DNA of 64,000 nt from Pontibaca salina (GTDB lineage Bacteria; Pseudomonadota; Alphaproteobacteria; Rhodobacterales; Rhodobacteraceae): assembly GCF_016307205.1 (NCBI RefSeq), contig NZ_JAEIJD010000011.1:27766-91765 (forward strand), given 5' to 3'. Both the position numbers and the translations under genes were made by a program. Numbering within the stretch: position 1 is the stretch's first letter; each line of letters starts with the position of its first letter. Shown here piece by piece: positions 24,250-32,861 of the stretch. The notes beneath the pieces are model-generated. The model saw nothing but the letters and a program-made list of their open reading frames with translations, ran no database searches and was not told where the DNA came from.

Positions 24250-24628
24250 TCAGAATCCCAAATCCCGCCGGAACATTTCTGCACTTGGTCGACCAAGTTT
24301 TGTACGCGTCAACCCAAGCGGGATTCGATCCCCCGGCAAGGTCGGCAGAGCCCCCTCAATCCGATACGTGATTCGGGATGCGGCAGAGCCTGCGCAAGGG
24401 TCTGAACCCTCTGAAAACCCGGCGCGTTTCGGGTCAGGGTGGCGCGCTAAACTGTACTCCCGAAGCGGTTCCCGCGCGCTGGCATCAAGAAAACCTGTGC
24501 GCAATCGCCCCCTGTCCCTGTCTGCGAGCGGGCAAATTTTTCTCGCAACCGCTCTGGCTTCGGCGTAATCCGGAAGACATGGTCATCACCGTCCGAAACC
24601 GCTTTGATCCTGACCCAGGAAGGTCATC
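24250..24628. other. Intergenic boundary without a recognised gene
   Basis: About 380 nt separate the divergent HpxW-like gene and the next glycosyltransferase. Short frames exist on both strands without ribosome sites or recognisable products. This gap marks the change from the catabolic island to polysaccharide genes. Confidence 0.5.
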
Positions 24629-25603
24629 ATGAGCCGCCCCAATCTTGGTGCGGTGGCAATCGGGCGCAATGAGGGCGCGCGGCTGCGGGCCTGTCTGCGC
24701 TCGCTGATCCGGGTCTGCGACCGGGTCGTATATGTTGACAGCGGCTCGTCCGATGACAGTGTCGCCTTCGCCCGCAGCCTGGGGGTTATCGTGGTCGAAC
24801 TGGACCTCGAGATCCCCTTCACCGCCGCCCGCGCCCGCAATGCCGGCTTCGCGGCGCTGGCGCAACAGGGGCCGCTGGATCTGGTCCAGTTCGTCGATGG
24901 CGATTGCGAGGTGGTTCCGGGCTGGCTGGAGGCCGGGGTGGCGGCGCTGGCGGCCAATCCCGGCCTCGGTCTGGTCACCGGCTGGCGGCGCGAGATTCAC
25001 CCCGAGGCCTCGGTGTATAATGCCCTGTTCGAAGCCGACTGGCACCGCCCCGCCGGGCCGATCACAACCTGCGGGGGTGACATGATGGTGCGAACGCAAG
25101 CGTTCCGCCAGATCGGCGGTTTCACCCCCCATGTGATCGCCGCCGAGGATGACGAGTTCTGCCTGCGGCTGGGACAGGCGGGCTGGCAACTGGAACGTCT
25201 GGCCCGGCCAATGACCCTGCACGATGCCAATATGAAAAGCTTTGGCCCCTGGTGGAAACGTTCCATCCGTGACGGCCATGGCTTTGCCCAGGTCGGCTGG
25301 ATGCACCCGGCCCATTTCCGGCGCGAACGTCTGCGCGTGTGGGTCTACGGTCTGGTGCTGCCGCTGATTTTCCTTCTGGGCCTGAGCCTGACCCCCTGGA
25401 TTTCGATTCTGGTGCTGGCGGTCTATGCAATGTCCTATCTTCGCACGGCGCGAAACCTGCGGCAGCGCGGGGTTGATGCGGTGCTGGCGCTGAAACAGGC
25501 TTTTTTTCTGACGATTTCCAAATTTCCCAATCTTTCAGGCATGCTGATTTATCATCACCGCCGCCGCAAAGGCGGTGACATGCAAATTATCGAGTACAAG
25601 TAG
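24629..25603 (+). CDS. Family 2 glycosyltransferase with C-terminal membrane segments
   Basis: This 324-aa GT-A protein has the nucleotide-sugar binding start AVAIGRNEGARLRACLRSL, the strand VDSGSSDDSV, the DxD-type motif FVDGDCEVVPGW (about residues 89-100) and the acceptor/catalytic segment AAEDDEFCLRLGQAGW (about 170-186). One or two hydrophobic segments follow (about 235-270), so it is probably membrane associated. AGGAAGGTCATC precedes the ATG. It ends 10 nt before the following oxidoreductase-epimerase fusion, suggesting one transcript. It probably adds a sugar to a surface polysaccharide or lipid; donor and acceptor are unknown. Confidence 0.88.
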   Translation: MSRPNLGAVAIGRNEGARLRACLRSLIRVCDRVVYVDSGSSDDSVAFARSLGVIVVELDLEIPFTAARARNAGFAALAQQGPLDLVQFVDGDCEVVPGWLEAGVAALAANPGLGLVTGWRREIHPEASVYNALFEADWHRPAGPITTCGGDMMVRTQAFRQIGGFTPHVIAAEDDEFCLRLGQAGWQLERLARPMTLHDANMKSFGPWWKRSIRDGHGFAQVGWMHPAHFRRERLRVWVYGLVLPLIFLLGLSLTPWISILVLAVYAMSYLRTARNLRQRGVDAVLALKQAFFLTISKFPNLSGMLIYHHRRRKGGDMQIIEYK

Positions 25604-25613
25604 GAAAACCATC

Positions 25614-27704
25614 ATGGTCCCAGAAGAATGGCGCGTCGGCCTGATTGGTGCAGGATATATCGCGCAATGGCATGCGCAGGCGCTGCAGGCGACGCCCGGG
25701 GTCCGGCTCGCCGCTGTCTGCGACCGCGCGCAAGACGCCGCCGCGGCGCTGGCCTCGGCCCATGGGGTGGCGGCTTTCACCGACCTTGACGCGATGCTCA
25801 AGGCCGGGATCTGCGACGCGGTGCATATCCTGACCCCGCCGCAACTGCATCACCCCCTGACCCTGCAATGTCTGCAGGCGGGGCTGCATGTCCTGGTCGA
25901 GAAACCCGCCGCCGTGGCGCTGGCCGAGCTTGAGGAAATGGCGGCAGCCGCCGCTGCGGCAGGCAAGCAGCTTGGCATCTGCCACAATTTCCTTGGCCTG
26001 CCCGCCTATCAAAAGCTGCGCAAGATCCGGGCTGCGGGGGATCTGGGGGTGATCTCCGCCCTCCAAATCAATTGGGCGCTGCCCCTGCCGCCGCTGCGCT
26101 CTGGCCCTTACGGGATCTGGCTGCTGGAGCAGACCCGGAATCTGCTGCTTGAACTTGGACCGCATCCGTTCTCTTTCGCCATCGATCTTTGCGGCCCGCT
26201 TGAAATCGAACATGTCAGCCTGGGCCAATGGATCGACCTGCCCGGCGGCGAGCGGCGCCCGCAAAGCTGGCGGATCCTGGCCCGCGCCGGCGCGGTGGAT
26301 GTCACCCTGACCCTGTCGCTGGTGGAAACCTTTGATGACCGCTCGGTGACGCTGTGTGGCTCGTCGGGCATGGCGCGGCTGGACTATGCCGCCGATACGC
26401 TGGTGGTGGCCCGCGACAACACGTCGGAACTGGTGCTCAACCCGCTGCGCAAGGAGCTGGGCAAGGCGGCGGCGCATCTGCGCGAAGGCATGGGCAATGC
26501 TCTGCGTCAGGCGGTCTCGCTGAACCAGAAAAGCCCCTATGCCCTCAGTTTCAGGGGCACGTTCAGCGGCTTTTATGACGGGGTGCGCAAGGGCCGTCCG
26601 GATCCGCGTTTCGCGCCGGATCGGGCGCTTCAGATCATGCAGGCGCTTGAGGCTTGCCTGGCAACTTTGCCGCCGCAAAAAGCCCCGCCGCCGGCCCCGG
26701 CCGCACCCCCCACGCCGAAAGTCATGGTGATCGGCGGCACCGGGTTCATCGGCCGCAACCTGACCCGCCATCTGGTGGCCCGTGGCCATGACGTCCGCGT
26801 TCTCTCACGCGGGCGCAATGGGCCCTTTGATGACATTTCCGACCATGTCGAACTGCGCGCCGTGGCGCTGGACGACGAAGCCGCGCTGAGCCGTGCCATG
26901 GAGGGGATCGATTATGTCTTCAATCTGGCCCGCTCCAATGACACCACCTGGGACGCCGCGCTGGAAAACGATGTGGGCACCGCCCTGCGGATTGCCCGCG
27001 CCGCCCGGCGCGCCGGGGTCGCCCGGCTGATCTATACCGGCACGATTGCCTCTTACGATATGTCCGACCCGGCCCGCGTGATCACCGAAGACACGCCCTT
27101 TGGCGACATGAGCCAGCGCAATCTCTATGCCCGCTCCAAGGCCGAATGCGAGCGCCGCCTGATCGCGGATCAAGAGACCGCAGATGTGCCGCTGGTCATT
27201 GCCCGCCCCGGTATCGTCGTCGGGGCCGGCGGGCCCTTGCAGCATTGGGGCATCGGCCGCTGGCATGGTTCGGGTGCGGTGCGGCTGTGGGGCAATGGCC
27301 GCAACATCCTGCCATTCGTTCTGGTCGATGATGTCTCGGATGGGCTGATCCGGATGATGGAGCACCCGGAAGCCGCCGGAGAAAGCTTCAACCTGGTTGG
27401 CGAGCCCCTGCTGAGCGGGCATGATTACTTCGCCGCAATCCACCAGCGTCTTGGCGCCAGGCTGAAGGTGTCCTCGTCGAATCTGGCGCTGCTCTGGGCC
27501 GCGGATCAGGTGAAAACCGCGCTGAAGAAACATGGTCTGCGGCGCAAGGATGTGGTTCCGATCACGCTGGCCGACTGGAAATCCCGCGGCCATCTGTCGC
27601 CCTTCGATAACCGCAAGGCCCGGCATCTGCTGGGCTGGGCGCCGCAAAGCGATCGCGACCGGTTCCTGCACCAGGCGATCGACGACGCCCGCCTGTTTCG
27701 CTGA
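25614..27704 (+). CDS. Fusion of Gfo/Idh/MocA oxidoreductase and NAD-dependent epimerase
   Basis: This 696-aa two-domain protein is continuous in one frame. Residues about 1-350 form a Gfo/Idh/MocA dehydrogenase: WRVGLIGAGYIAQWHAQAL Rossmann motif, the family EKP in HVLVEKPAAVALAELEEM, and a C-terminal beta domain. A Pro/Ala linker (about 355-370) leads to an extended SDR: VMVIGGTGFIGRNLTRHLV, then YARSK as the Tyr-x3-Lys active site. ATG 25614 is chosen because AGGAAAA precedes it. It follows the glycosyltransferase by 10 nt. Such pairs make or modify nucleotide sugars, for example by oxidation then epimerisation or reduction. The exact sugar is unknown and the fusion is unusual. Confidence 0.88.
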   Translation: MVPEEWRVGLIGAGYIAQWHAQALQATPGVRLAAVCDRAQDAAAALASAHGVAAFTDLDAMLKAGICDAVHILTPPQLHHPLTLQCLQAGLHVLVEKPAAVALAELEEMAAAAAAAGKQLGICHNFLGLPAYQKLRKIRAAGDLGVISALQINWALPLPPLRSGPYGIWLLEQTRNLLLELGPHPFSFAIDLCGPLEIEHVSLGQWIDLPGGERRPQSWRILARAGAVDVTLTLSLVETFDDRSVTLCGSSGMARLDYAADTLVVARDNTSELVLNPLRKELGKAAAHLREGMGNALRQAVSLNQKSPYALSFRGTFSGFYDGVRKGRPDPRFAPDRALQIMQALEACLATLPPQKAPPPAPAAPPTPKVMVIGGTGFIGRNLTRHLVARGHDVRVLSRGRNGPFDDISDHVELRAVALDDEAALSRAMEGIDYVFNLARSNDTTWDAALENDVGTALRIARAARRAGVARLIYTGTIASYDMSDPARVITEDTPFGDMSQRNLYARSKAECERRLIADQETADVPLVIARPGIVVGAGGPLQHWGIGRWHGSGAVRLWGNGRNILPFVLVDDVSDGLIRMMEHPEAAGESFNLVGEPLLSGHDYFAAIHQRLGARLKVSSSNLALLWAADQVKTALKKHGLRRKDVVPITLADWKSRGHLSPFDNRKARHLLGWAPQSDRDRFLHQAIDDARLFR

Positions 27705-27879
27705 AAGGGGGACGGGTCTGGTTCATATCCGCAGGGTCCGGCGCGGCGGACGGCCTGCCCCGATCCTGGGGGCCGCGCTTGTGCCGCCCATGCGCCCCCC
27801 CTATACACGGGCGGCGTTAACATCAGCTGCATGCCATCCCGTGGAATAGCTGCGGCCAAACAACTGAATGGAAAAGAAA

Positions 27880-28230
27880 ATGACTATTGAACGCATTCGG
27901 GTCAAAACCCGCTCCAGCCCGGTCCTGCGCCATAATGACACCGTCTATCTGACCGGTCAGATTGGCGAAGGCGCAACCGTCACCGAACAGACCAAAAGCT
28001 GCCTGGCGCGGATCGATGCCCTGCTGGCCGAAGTCGGTACCGACAAGCGGCACCTGCTGCAGGCGACCATCTGGCTGGCCGATATGGGCGATTACGACGC
28101 CGTCAACGAAGTTTGGGACGCCTGGGTTCCCGAGGGCTGTGCCCCGGTCCGCTCCTGCGGCGAAGTCAGCGTGCTCGATCCCAATTCCCGCGTCGAGATC
28201 ATCATCATCGCGGCGATGCCCGCAGCCTGA
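27880..28230 (+). CDS. RidA-family (YjgF/UK114) protein
   Basis: This 116-aa protein has the Rid fold: VYLTGQIGEGATVTEQTKSC, LLQATIWLADMGDYDAVNEV, and the Arg-containing active-site segment APVRSCGEV, followed by VEIIIIAAMP. RidA proteins hydrolyse reactive enamine/imine intermediates released by PLP enzymes; some subfamilies have other amidohydrolase roles. ATG 27880 aligns with family N-termini (MTIERIRV) and has GGAAAAG upstream; an in-frame ATG at 27868 would add four residues. It is a lone gene after a 175-nt gap and is followed by a hairpin. Confidence 0.88.
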   Translation: MTIERIRVKTRSSPVLRHNDTVYLTGQIGEGATVTEQTKSCLARIDALLAEVGTDKRHLLQATIWLADMGDYDAVNEVWDAWVPEGCAPVRSCGEVSVLDPNSRVEIIIIAAMPAA

Positions 28231-28240
28231 TGCAAAACCC

Positions 28241-28268
28241 GCTGCCGGGGCCCTGATGTGCCGGCAGC
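28241..28268 (+). terminator. Hairpin after ridA-like gene
   Basis: GCTGCCGG / CCGGCAGC is a perfect 8-bp stem with a 12-nt loop, 10 nt past the stop codon and between convergent genes. No T-run is present. Confidence 0.45.
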
Positions 28269-28333
28269 ACCAAGAGAGCGGTGGCCGCCATGGCTGGCGG
28301 ATACGCACCGCTCCTGCTCCGGCCCGAACGCGC

Positions 28334-29035
28334 TCAGGCGCGCGCATACAGCGGCAGGATCGCCCCGCTGATTTCCATATTCTCCGGCAAGACCAGCTGC
28401 AGGATCGCCTCAGCCGCCGCCGCCGGACTCAGCCATTTCGACGGATCGGCCTTGGGCATCGCGGCGCGGTTGGCTGGCGTGTCCAGCGTCGAGGGGGCAA
28501 TCGCATTGACCAGAATCCGCTCGCCCTTGAGCTCATTGGCCAGCGCCTGTGTCAGCGCTGCGACGGCGGCCTTGCTGGTGGCATAGGCGACCATCTTCGC
28601 GCCGCTGCGCGGCTCCAGCGCCGGACGGGCGGCGACATTGACAATGCGCCCACCCTGCCCGGTTTCGCCCATGGCGCGGGCGGCGGCGCGACAGCACAGC
28701 AAAGCGGTCAGGGTGTTCATTTCGAACAGGCGCAGAAATTCCGCACGGTCGGTTTCGGCCAATGGTGCCATCGCAAAGCCGCCCGCCAGATGGACCGAGG
28801 CCCAAAGCTGCGGAATGGTGGCGTAAAACCCCTGCACCGCCGCTTCATCGGTCAGGTCCACCCCCGCTGTGATCAGCAGCCGATCCGCGGTGCTGGCGGG
28901 GGCGGTTTCGCGGCGGTGCGTGGGAACATGACAGATGGCCCCGGCCGCGATCAGCCGCGCAACGACAACCTGCCCCAGCGCGCCGCTGCCGCCGGTCACC
29001 GCAACATGTCTGCCGGATAAGGAATGTTCGCTCAT
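28334..29035 (-). CDS. Short-chain dehydrogenase/reductase
   Basis: This 233-aa classical SDR has HVAVTGGSGALGQVVVARL for cofactor binding (residues about 9-28), an NAG-like strand region (VHLAGGFAM), and the Tyr-x3-Lys pair in VAYATSKAAVAALTQALA. The reading frame remains open far upstream into the recombinase region, but ATG 29035 (MSEHSLSGRHVAV) gives normal family length. The ribosome site is weak. It is convergent with the RidA gene. NAD(P)-dependent reduction or oxidation of an alcohol or sugar derivative is expected; substrate unknown. Confidence 0.85.
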   Translation of the reverse strand: MSEHSLSGRHVAVTGGSGALGQVVVARLIAAGAICHVPTHRRETAPASTADRLLITAGVDLTDEAAVQGFYATIPQLWASVHLAGGFAMAPLAETDRAEFLRLFEMNTLTALLCCRAAARAMGETGQGGRIVNVAARPALEPRSGAKMVAYATSKAAVAALTQALANELKGERILVNAIAPSTLDTPANRAAMPKADPSKWLSPAAAAEAILQLVLPENMEISGAILPLYARA

Positions 29036-29136
29036 GGCCGCAGCGTAATCCATTCGCCCGGCATGAGGCAACCGCAGCGAAAGCCCCGTGCCGCTGGGCA
29101 AGCAGGGCGCCAGCGGCCCGCGCAAAGGCGGTTTTC

Positions 29137-30021
29137 TCAGTCGAGCAGCCCCAGACGCTGTGCCCGTTCGAGCAGCAGTTTCACCGAGGACGGCTGCCAT
29201 TTGCTCCGCCCGCGCGGGGTGCGTTCGCGCATGGTTTCCAGCCGATCGCAGATCGCCTGCAAGGTGATCTCGGGATCGGCGCCCTTGATCGCCGCGACAA
29301 TGGCGGGCAGGCGGTCGTCGCTCTCGCGGCGCCGGGCCCGGCCCAGCACCGTCGCGGGCAGGAAACCGTCGCGCACATAGGCGTTCACCGCGCGCAGCAG
29401 GCGGCTTTGGGTCCAGCGCCGCGCCGCGGGCAAAGGCGCGTTGACGATCCGCAGCACATCCTCCCAAGCCATGTCCGGGCGCAAGCGCCGCACCTGGGGC
29501 ACCCAGTCCGGCGCCGTCGCGTGCAGCCGCTCCAGATAACCGTTCTGGCGCGCCAGCCGGACCTTGCGCAGCGCCGCCGGATCCCTCGCGCGCAGGCCGG
29601 GATTGCCGCCGATCCGCCCCTGGCGGCGGGCGCTGGCCAGACCAGCCGTGGTGCGCTCGCGGATCAGCGCGCGCTCGAACTCGGCCGCCGCCCCCAGAAC
29701 CTGAAGCGTGAACTTGCCCTGCGGCGAGGCGGTGTCGATCGGGTCTTGCAGCGAGCGGAAGAAAGCGCCCTTGGCTTCCAGCCGCTCGATCACCTCGAGC
29801 AGATGCGGCAGCGAGCGCGCCAGCCGGTCGATCCGCACCACCACCAGCGTCTCGCCCTGGCCGATCCGCTCCAGCACCCGGGCCAGCACCGGCCGGGCGC
29901 GGTCCCCGCCCGAGGCCTGCTCTTCATGGATTGCGCCGCAGCCGGCCGCTTGCAGGGCCTCGCGCTGGGGCAACAGGCTCTGCTCTTCGGTGGAGATCCG
30001 GGCATAGCCGATCAGGGACAT
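29137..30021 (-). CDS. Serine recombinase (resolvase/invertase family)
   Basis: This 294-aa protein has the N-terminal resolvase catalytic domain: LIGYARISTEEQ with nucleophile Ser10, VVVRIDRLARS with the conserved Arg pair, and GKFTLQVLGAAAEFERALIRERT leading into helix E. The C-terminal 150 residues are longer than in Tn3-type resolvases and include a helical Arg-rich region. ATG 30021 aligns with the family start; six upstream codons are excluded. It is divergent from a DUF1612 gene with TTTGCA-rich repeats between. On this replicon it could resolve multimers or derive from a lost transposon; no terminal repeats were found. Confidence 0.9.
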   Translation of the reverse strand: MSLIGYARISTEEQSLLPQREALQAAGCGAIHEEQASGGDRARPVLARVLERIGQGETLVVVRIDRLARSLPHLLEVIERLEAKGAFFRSLQDPIDTASPQGKFTLQVLGAAAEFERALIRERTTAGLASARRQGRIGGNPGLRARDPAALRKVRLARQNGYLERLHATAPDWVPQVRRLRPDMAWEDVLRIVNAPLPAARRWTQSRLLRAVNAYVRDGFLPATVLGRARRRESDDRLPAIVAAIKGADPEITLQAICDRLETMRERTPRGRSKWQPSSVKLLLERAQRLGLLD

Positions 30022-30218
30022 GGCAATCGCCCTTTGCACTTTCAGATATTACTTGTAAACGATCCTTTGCAAACGAATGCAAGCCCCGATCTGGGGGCGC
30101 ATCCGCCCTGTTGCCCCCGAATGTCCGGCCCCGCGCGCGTCGCAAAGCTGCCGCTGGGCCCGCGCGCCCCGGTTGCCAAAGCAAAGGGCCGCGGCGCGGC
30201 GCAAATCTCTTGTGTGCC
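30022..30218. promoter_or_regulatory. Recombinase/DUF1612 intergenic region with TTTGCA repeats
   Basis: CCTTTGCA occurs at 30031-30038 and again at 30064-30071, the latter continuing to an inverted TGCAA. An imperfect dyad spans roughly 30032-30059. These could be crossover or binding sites for the serine recombinase, but symmetry is weak. Confidence 0.3.
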
Positions 30219-30242
30219 GTGCAAAATCCTTATATTTTGCAC
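30219..30242. promoter_or_regulatory. Perfect 9-bp inverted repeat touching the DUF1612 gene start
   Basis: GTGCAAAAT-CCTTAT-ATTTTGCAC ends 2 nt before the ATG at 30245. A protein bound here would block transcription or, as RNA, translation. It suggests autorepression by the HTH protein encoded immediately downstream. Confidence 0.6.
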
Positions 30243-30244
30243 AT

Positions 30245-31336
30245 ATGAAGCCCCCTAAACCAGTGTCACATGCTCTCCGCGACGATAGCGGGCCAGATGA
30301 TGCGCCCCCCGAAGCGGCGCTGTGGTTCCGGCCCGACAGTGGCCAGCCCGACCCCGAGTTCCGCCCCCCCGGACCCCAGACCGCACCGCAGGAAACCGCG
30401 ATTCTGGCCGATTGGGCACAGGCCGAGGCCGGCCATGCGGCGCATCTGGCACAGGTGGCCGGACGGCTCGGCGCCCTTGGCGACCGCCTGCAGCGCGCCC
30501 CGCACGGCTGGCGGCATCGGCTGGCGCTGCTTGAGGCGGCAGAGCTCAGCTGGGTCATCGGCGCCCGGATCGGCCCCGATCGGCTGGCGCTCTGGATCTC
30601 CATGCACTTGTCCAGCGTGCAGGACGACACCGGCGCGCTGGCCCGGGTCGGCTGGGCGGTGCGGCGCCTGACCGGTGGCCCCGGCCCCGAGGCGGACCTT
30701 GTCGGGTTCCTTGAGCGCCGCGACCCCGAAAGCCGGGCCGATGACCCGGATGGCTTTGCCGCGCGCGCGCAAGCCTGGCTGGATCTGCTGGCGGCGGCGC
30801 GCGCCCTGCACCCGATCACCCGCGCCGCCATGGGGGTGCAGCTCTGGAACCTGGCCGGGCTCGACCAGCCCGGCGACCGGCTCGAAGCGGCGGTCACCGC
30901 GGGCCGGATCGCGGCCGGCGACGGCAATGGCGCGGTATTTGCGCCGCTGGCCCTGGGCGGCGCCGGCGGGCTGCACGCCGGCGGCCCCCCGGCCGAGCGG
31001 CTTGGCCGCTGGCTCGACGGGATGCAGCGCGCGATCCAGACCGCGATGCGCCAGCTCGACGATATCGAAAGCTGGGCGGCGCGCGCCGAGACCGCCATGG
31101 CCCCGCTTTCGGGGCGCACCGGCCCGGCCCTGCGCGCAGTGCTGGTGGAATGGCCGCTGGTCTCGGCCCCGATGGCCGAAACCCTGACCGGTGCCAGCCG
31201 CGCGGCGGTGCAGCGCAATCTGGCCCGGATGGAGGCCAGCGGCCTGGTCCATGAGGTGACCGGACAGGGCCGGTTTCGCCTGTGGCGCGCCGCCACCGCC
31301 AAAGACCGGGGCCGTCAAGGCACAAGACCCCGCTGA
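30245..31336 (+). CDS. DUF1612 (RHE_PE00001-type) helix-turn-helix protein
   Basis: This 363-aa protein is rich in Ala, Arg and Gly, with a probable winged helix at its C-terminus (LVEWPLVSAPMAETLTGASRAAVQRNLARMEASGLVHEVTG, residues about 300-340). The overall layout matches the RHE_PE00001 family, whose members occur mostly on rhizobial and Rhodobacterales plasmids and have no proven function. It starts at ATG 30245 directly after a 24-bp dyad; the longer upstream frame would run through the operator and is rejected. Divergent from the serine recombinase. A plasmid-borne transcription regulator is the cautious call. Confidence 0.7.
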   Translation: MKPPKPVSHALRDDSGPDDAPPEAALWFRPDSGQPDPEFRPPGPQTAPQETAILADWAQAEAGHAAHLAQVAGRLGALGDRLQRAPHGWRHRLALLEAAELSWVIGARIGPDRLALWISMHLSSVQDDTGALARVGWAVRRLTGGPGPEADLVGFLERRDPESRADDPDGFAARAQAWLDLLAAARALHPITRAAMGVQLWNLAGLDQPGDRLEAAVTAGRIAAGDGNGAVFAPLALGGAGGLHAGGPPAERLGRWLDGMQRAIQTAMRQLDDIESWAARAETAMAPLSGRTGPALRAVLVEWPLVSAPMAETLTGASRAAVQRNLARMEASGLVHEVTGQGRFRLWRAATAKDRGRQGTRPR

Positions 31337-31508
31337 CGGCGAATTTGCGACAGGATCGGCGCGATGACGGTTCGGGTTTTGGACAAATCAGCGGCCCGCC
31401 CGCGGCAGCTTTTCAGAGGCCCAGGGAAAAACTTTCTTGCATTACAACTGGCAACCGCACACGAATGAGCCCAGTCAACAATAGGAAAACGGTAACGAGG
31501 ACCCGGCC

Positions 31509-32813
31509 ATGGCCATCATCAACCTGAAACTGCTCGGTAGCGGTGAAACCGTCATCGACGACCAGAATGCCAAGGACGGCGATGTCATCCATCTCGAAGT
31601 GGTGGATTCCGGCACTCTGGTCGTCGACGGTGTCAAGGTGACCATCGGCAATATTATCGGCGCCGGGGCAGCGTCAAGCCCGACTTTCGCGGCACAGAAC
31701 GGCGGCGAGTTGACAATCAATCAGGGCCTGCTCACCGCGAACCTTCTCAGCAATCCCAAGTTCGAGATCCGCGACGACGGCATCGTGAAGCTGGACGCTT
31801 CCGCAATCAGCCCGGGCCTGACCGAAACGCTGCTGAACAAGTTCGACGTGAAATATACCGGCATCCACCATACCGGGAAATTCGTGTACGATCCTCCGGC
31901 TGTTTCCCTTCTGGCCTTGGGGCCGCAGACATTCAACGTCACCGATATGGCGGCAACGGACCAGTTCACCATCGACGGTCGGAGCAACCTGAAGCTCGAC
32001 ACCAAATTTCTTCAAGGTCCGGGAAGCGCCTATCGCAACGGAGAACTGCACCTTACCTCGCCAGGAACCCCCCTTCTGGGCGAGACTGTCAACGTCAAGA
32101 TCCCGATGACACAGGCCGAGTTCGACATGTTCCTGTCTGAGCCATCGGCCTATCTGGGGGGCGGCACCTTTACCTTTCCCGGCAACCTGGTGCCCTGTTT
32201 CGCCGCCGGCACGCTGATCCTGACCGCGCGGGGCGAGGCCGCGGTCGAAACGCTGCGGGTCGGGGATCTGGTCATGACCCGCGATCACGGGCCGCAACCG
32301 ATCCGCTGGATCGGCGCGCGCCGGCTGGATGCCGCGACCCTGGCCGCCCAGCCCAAGCTGCGCCCGATCCGGATTCGCGCCGGGGCCCTGGGCGATAATA
32401 TTCCCGCCTCCGATCTGCTGGTCTCGCCGCAACATCGGGTGCTGGTGCGCTCGAAGATCGCGCGCCGGATCTTCGCCACCGACGAGGTGCTGGTCGCCGC
32501 CAAGCAATTGCTCGCCATCGACGGGGTGGAAACTGCGCAGGATATTGAAACCGTAGAATATTTCCACATCCTGTTCGACCGGCATCAGGTCGTGGTCTCG
32601 AATGGCGCCGAGACGGAATCGCTCTATACCGGTCCCGAGGCGCTGAAATCCCTGGGCCATGCCGCCCGGGCCGAGATTTTCGCGCTGTTCCCCGAACTGG
32701 CGAGCCGCGACCATGTCCCGCTTGCCGCCCGCAGCCTTGCCCCCGGCAAACAGGCGCGCAAACTGGCGCAGCGCCATGCCGCAAACCAGCAGATATTGGT
32801 CCAGCATCTCTAA
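31509..32813 (+). CDS. Hint-domain protein, probably secreted
   Basis: This 434-aa protein carries a C-terminal Hint (Hedgehog/intein) module from about residue 230. The Cys that begins the module is in LVPCFAAGTLILTARGEAAV, followed by LRVGDLVMTRDHGPQPIRWIG, the conserved LLVSPQHRVLV and EYFHILFDRHQVVVSNGAETES. The N-terminal 220 residues are Gly/Asp-rich beta-type sequence without signal peptide or recognised domain. The Rhodobacterales 'Hint_2' proteins with this layout often accompany type I secretion or RTX proteins, and may cleave themselves at the Cys. GAGGA precedes the start. Gene is isolated between the DUF1612 gene and a convergent sugar dehydratase. Confidence 0.82.
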   Translation: MAIINLKLLGSGETVIDDQNAKDGDVIHLEVVDSGTLVVDGVKVTIGNIIGAGAASSPTFAAQNGGELTINQGLLTANLLSNPKFEIRDDGIVKLDASAISPGLTETLLNKFDVKYTGIHHTGKFVYDPPAVSLLALGPQTFNVTDMAATDQFTIDGRSNLKLDTKFLQGPGSAYRNGELHLTSPGTPLLGETVNVKIPMTQAEFDMFLSEPSAYLGGGTFTFPGNLVPCFAAGTLILTARGEAAVETLRVGDLVMTRDHGPQPIRWIGARRLDAATLAAQPKLRPIRIRAGALGDNIPASDLLVSPQHRVLVRSKIARRIFATDEVLVAAKQLLAIDGVETAQDIETVEYFHILFDRHQVVVSNGAETESLYTGPEALKSLGHAARAEIFALFPELASRDHVPLAARSLAPGKQARKLAQRHAANQQILVQHL

Positions 32814-32861
32814 GGCCGGGGCAAGGCTCCGATCCGGGGTCCGGCAGCGCCGCGCGCAGGC

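Noticed and set aside
24318..24336. GCGGGATTCGATCCCCC, resembling a tRNA T-arm
   Set aside because: No matching D or anticodon arms or acceptor stem on either strand; judged chance.
24250..24504. 84-codon minus-strand frame ending at 24250
   Set aside because: No family resemblance, no start signal, mixed composition; kept only as unassigned intergenic sequence.
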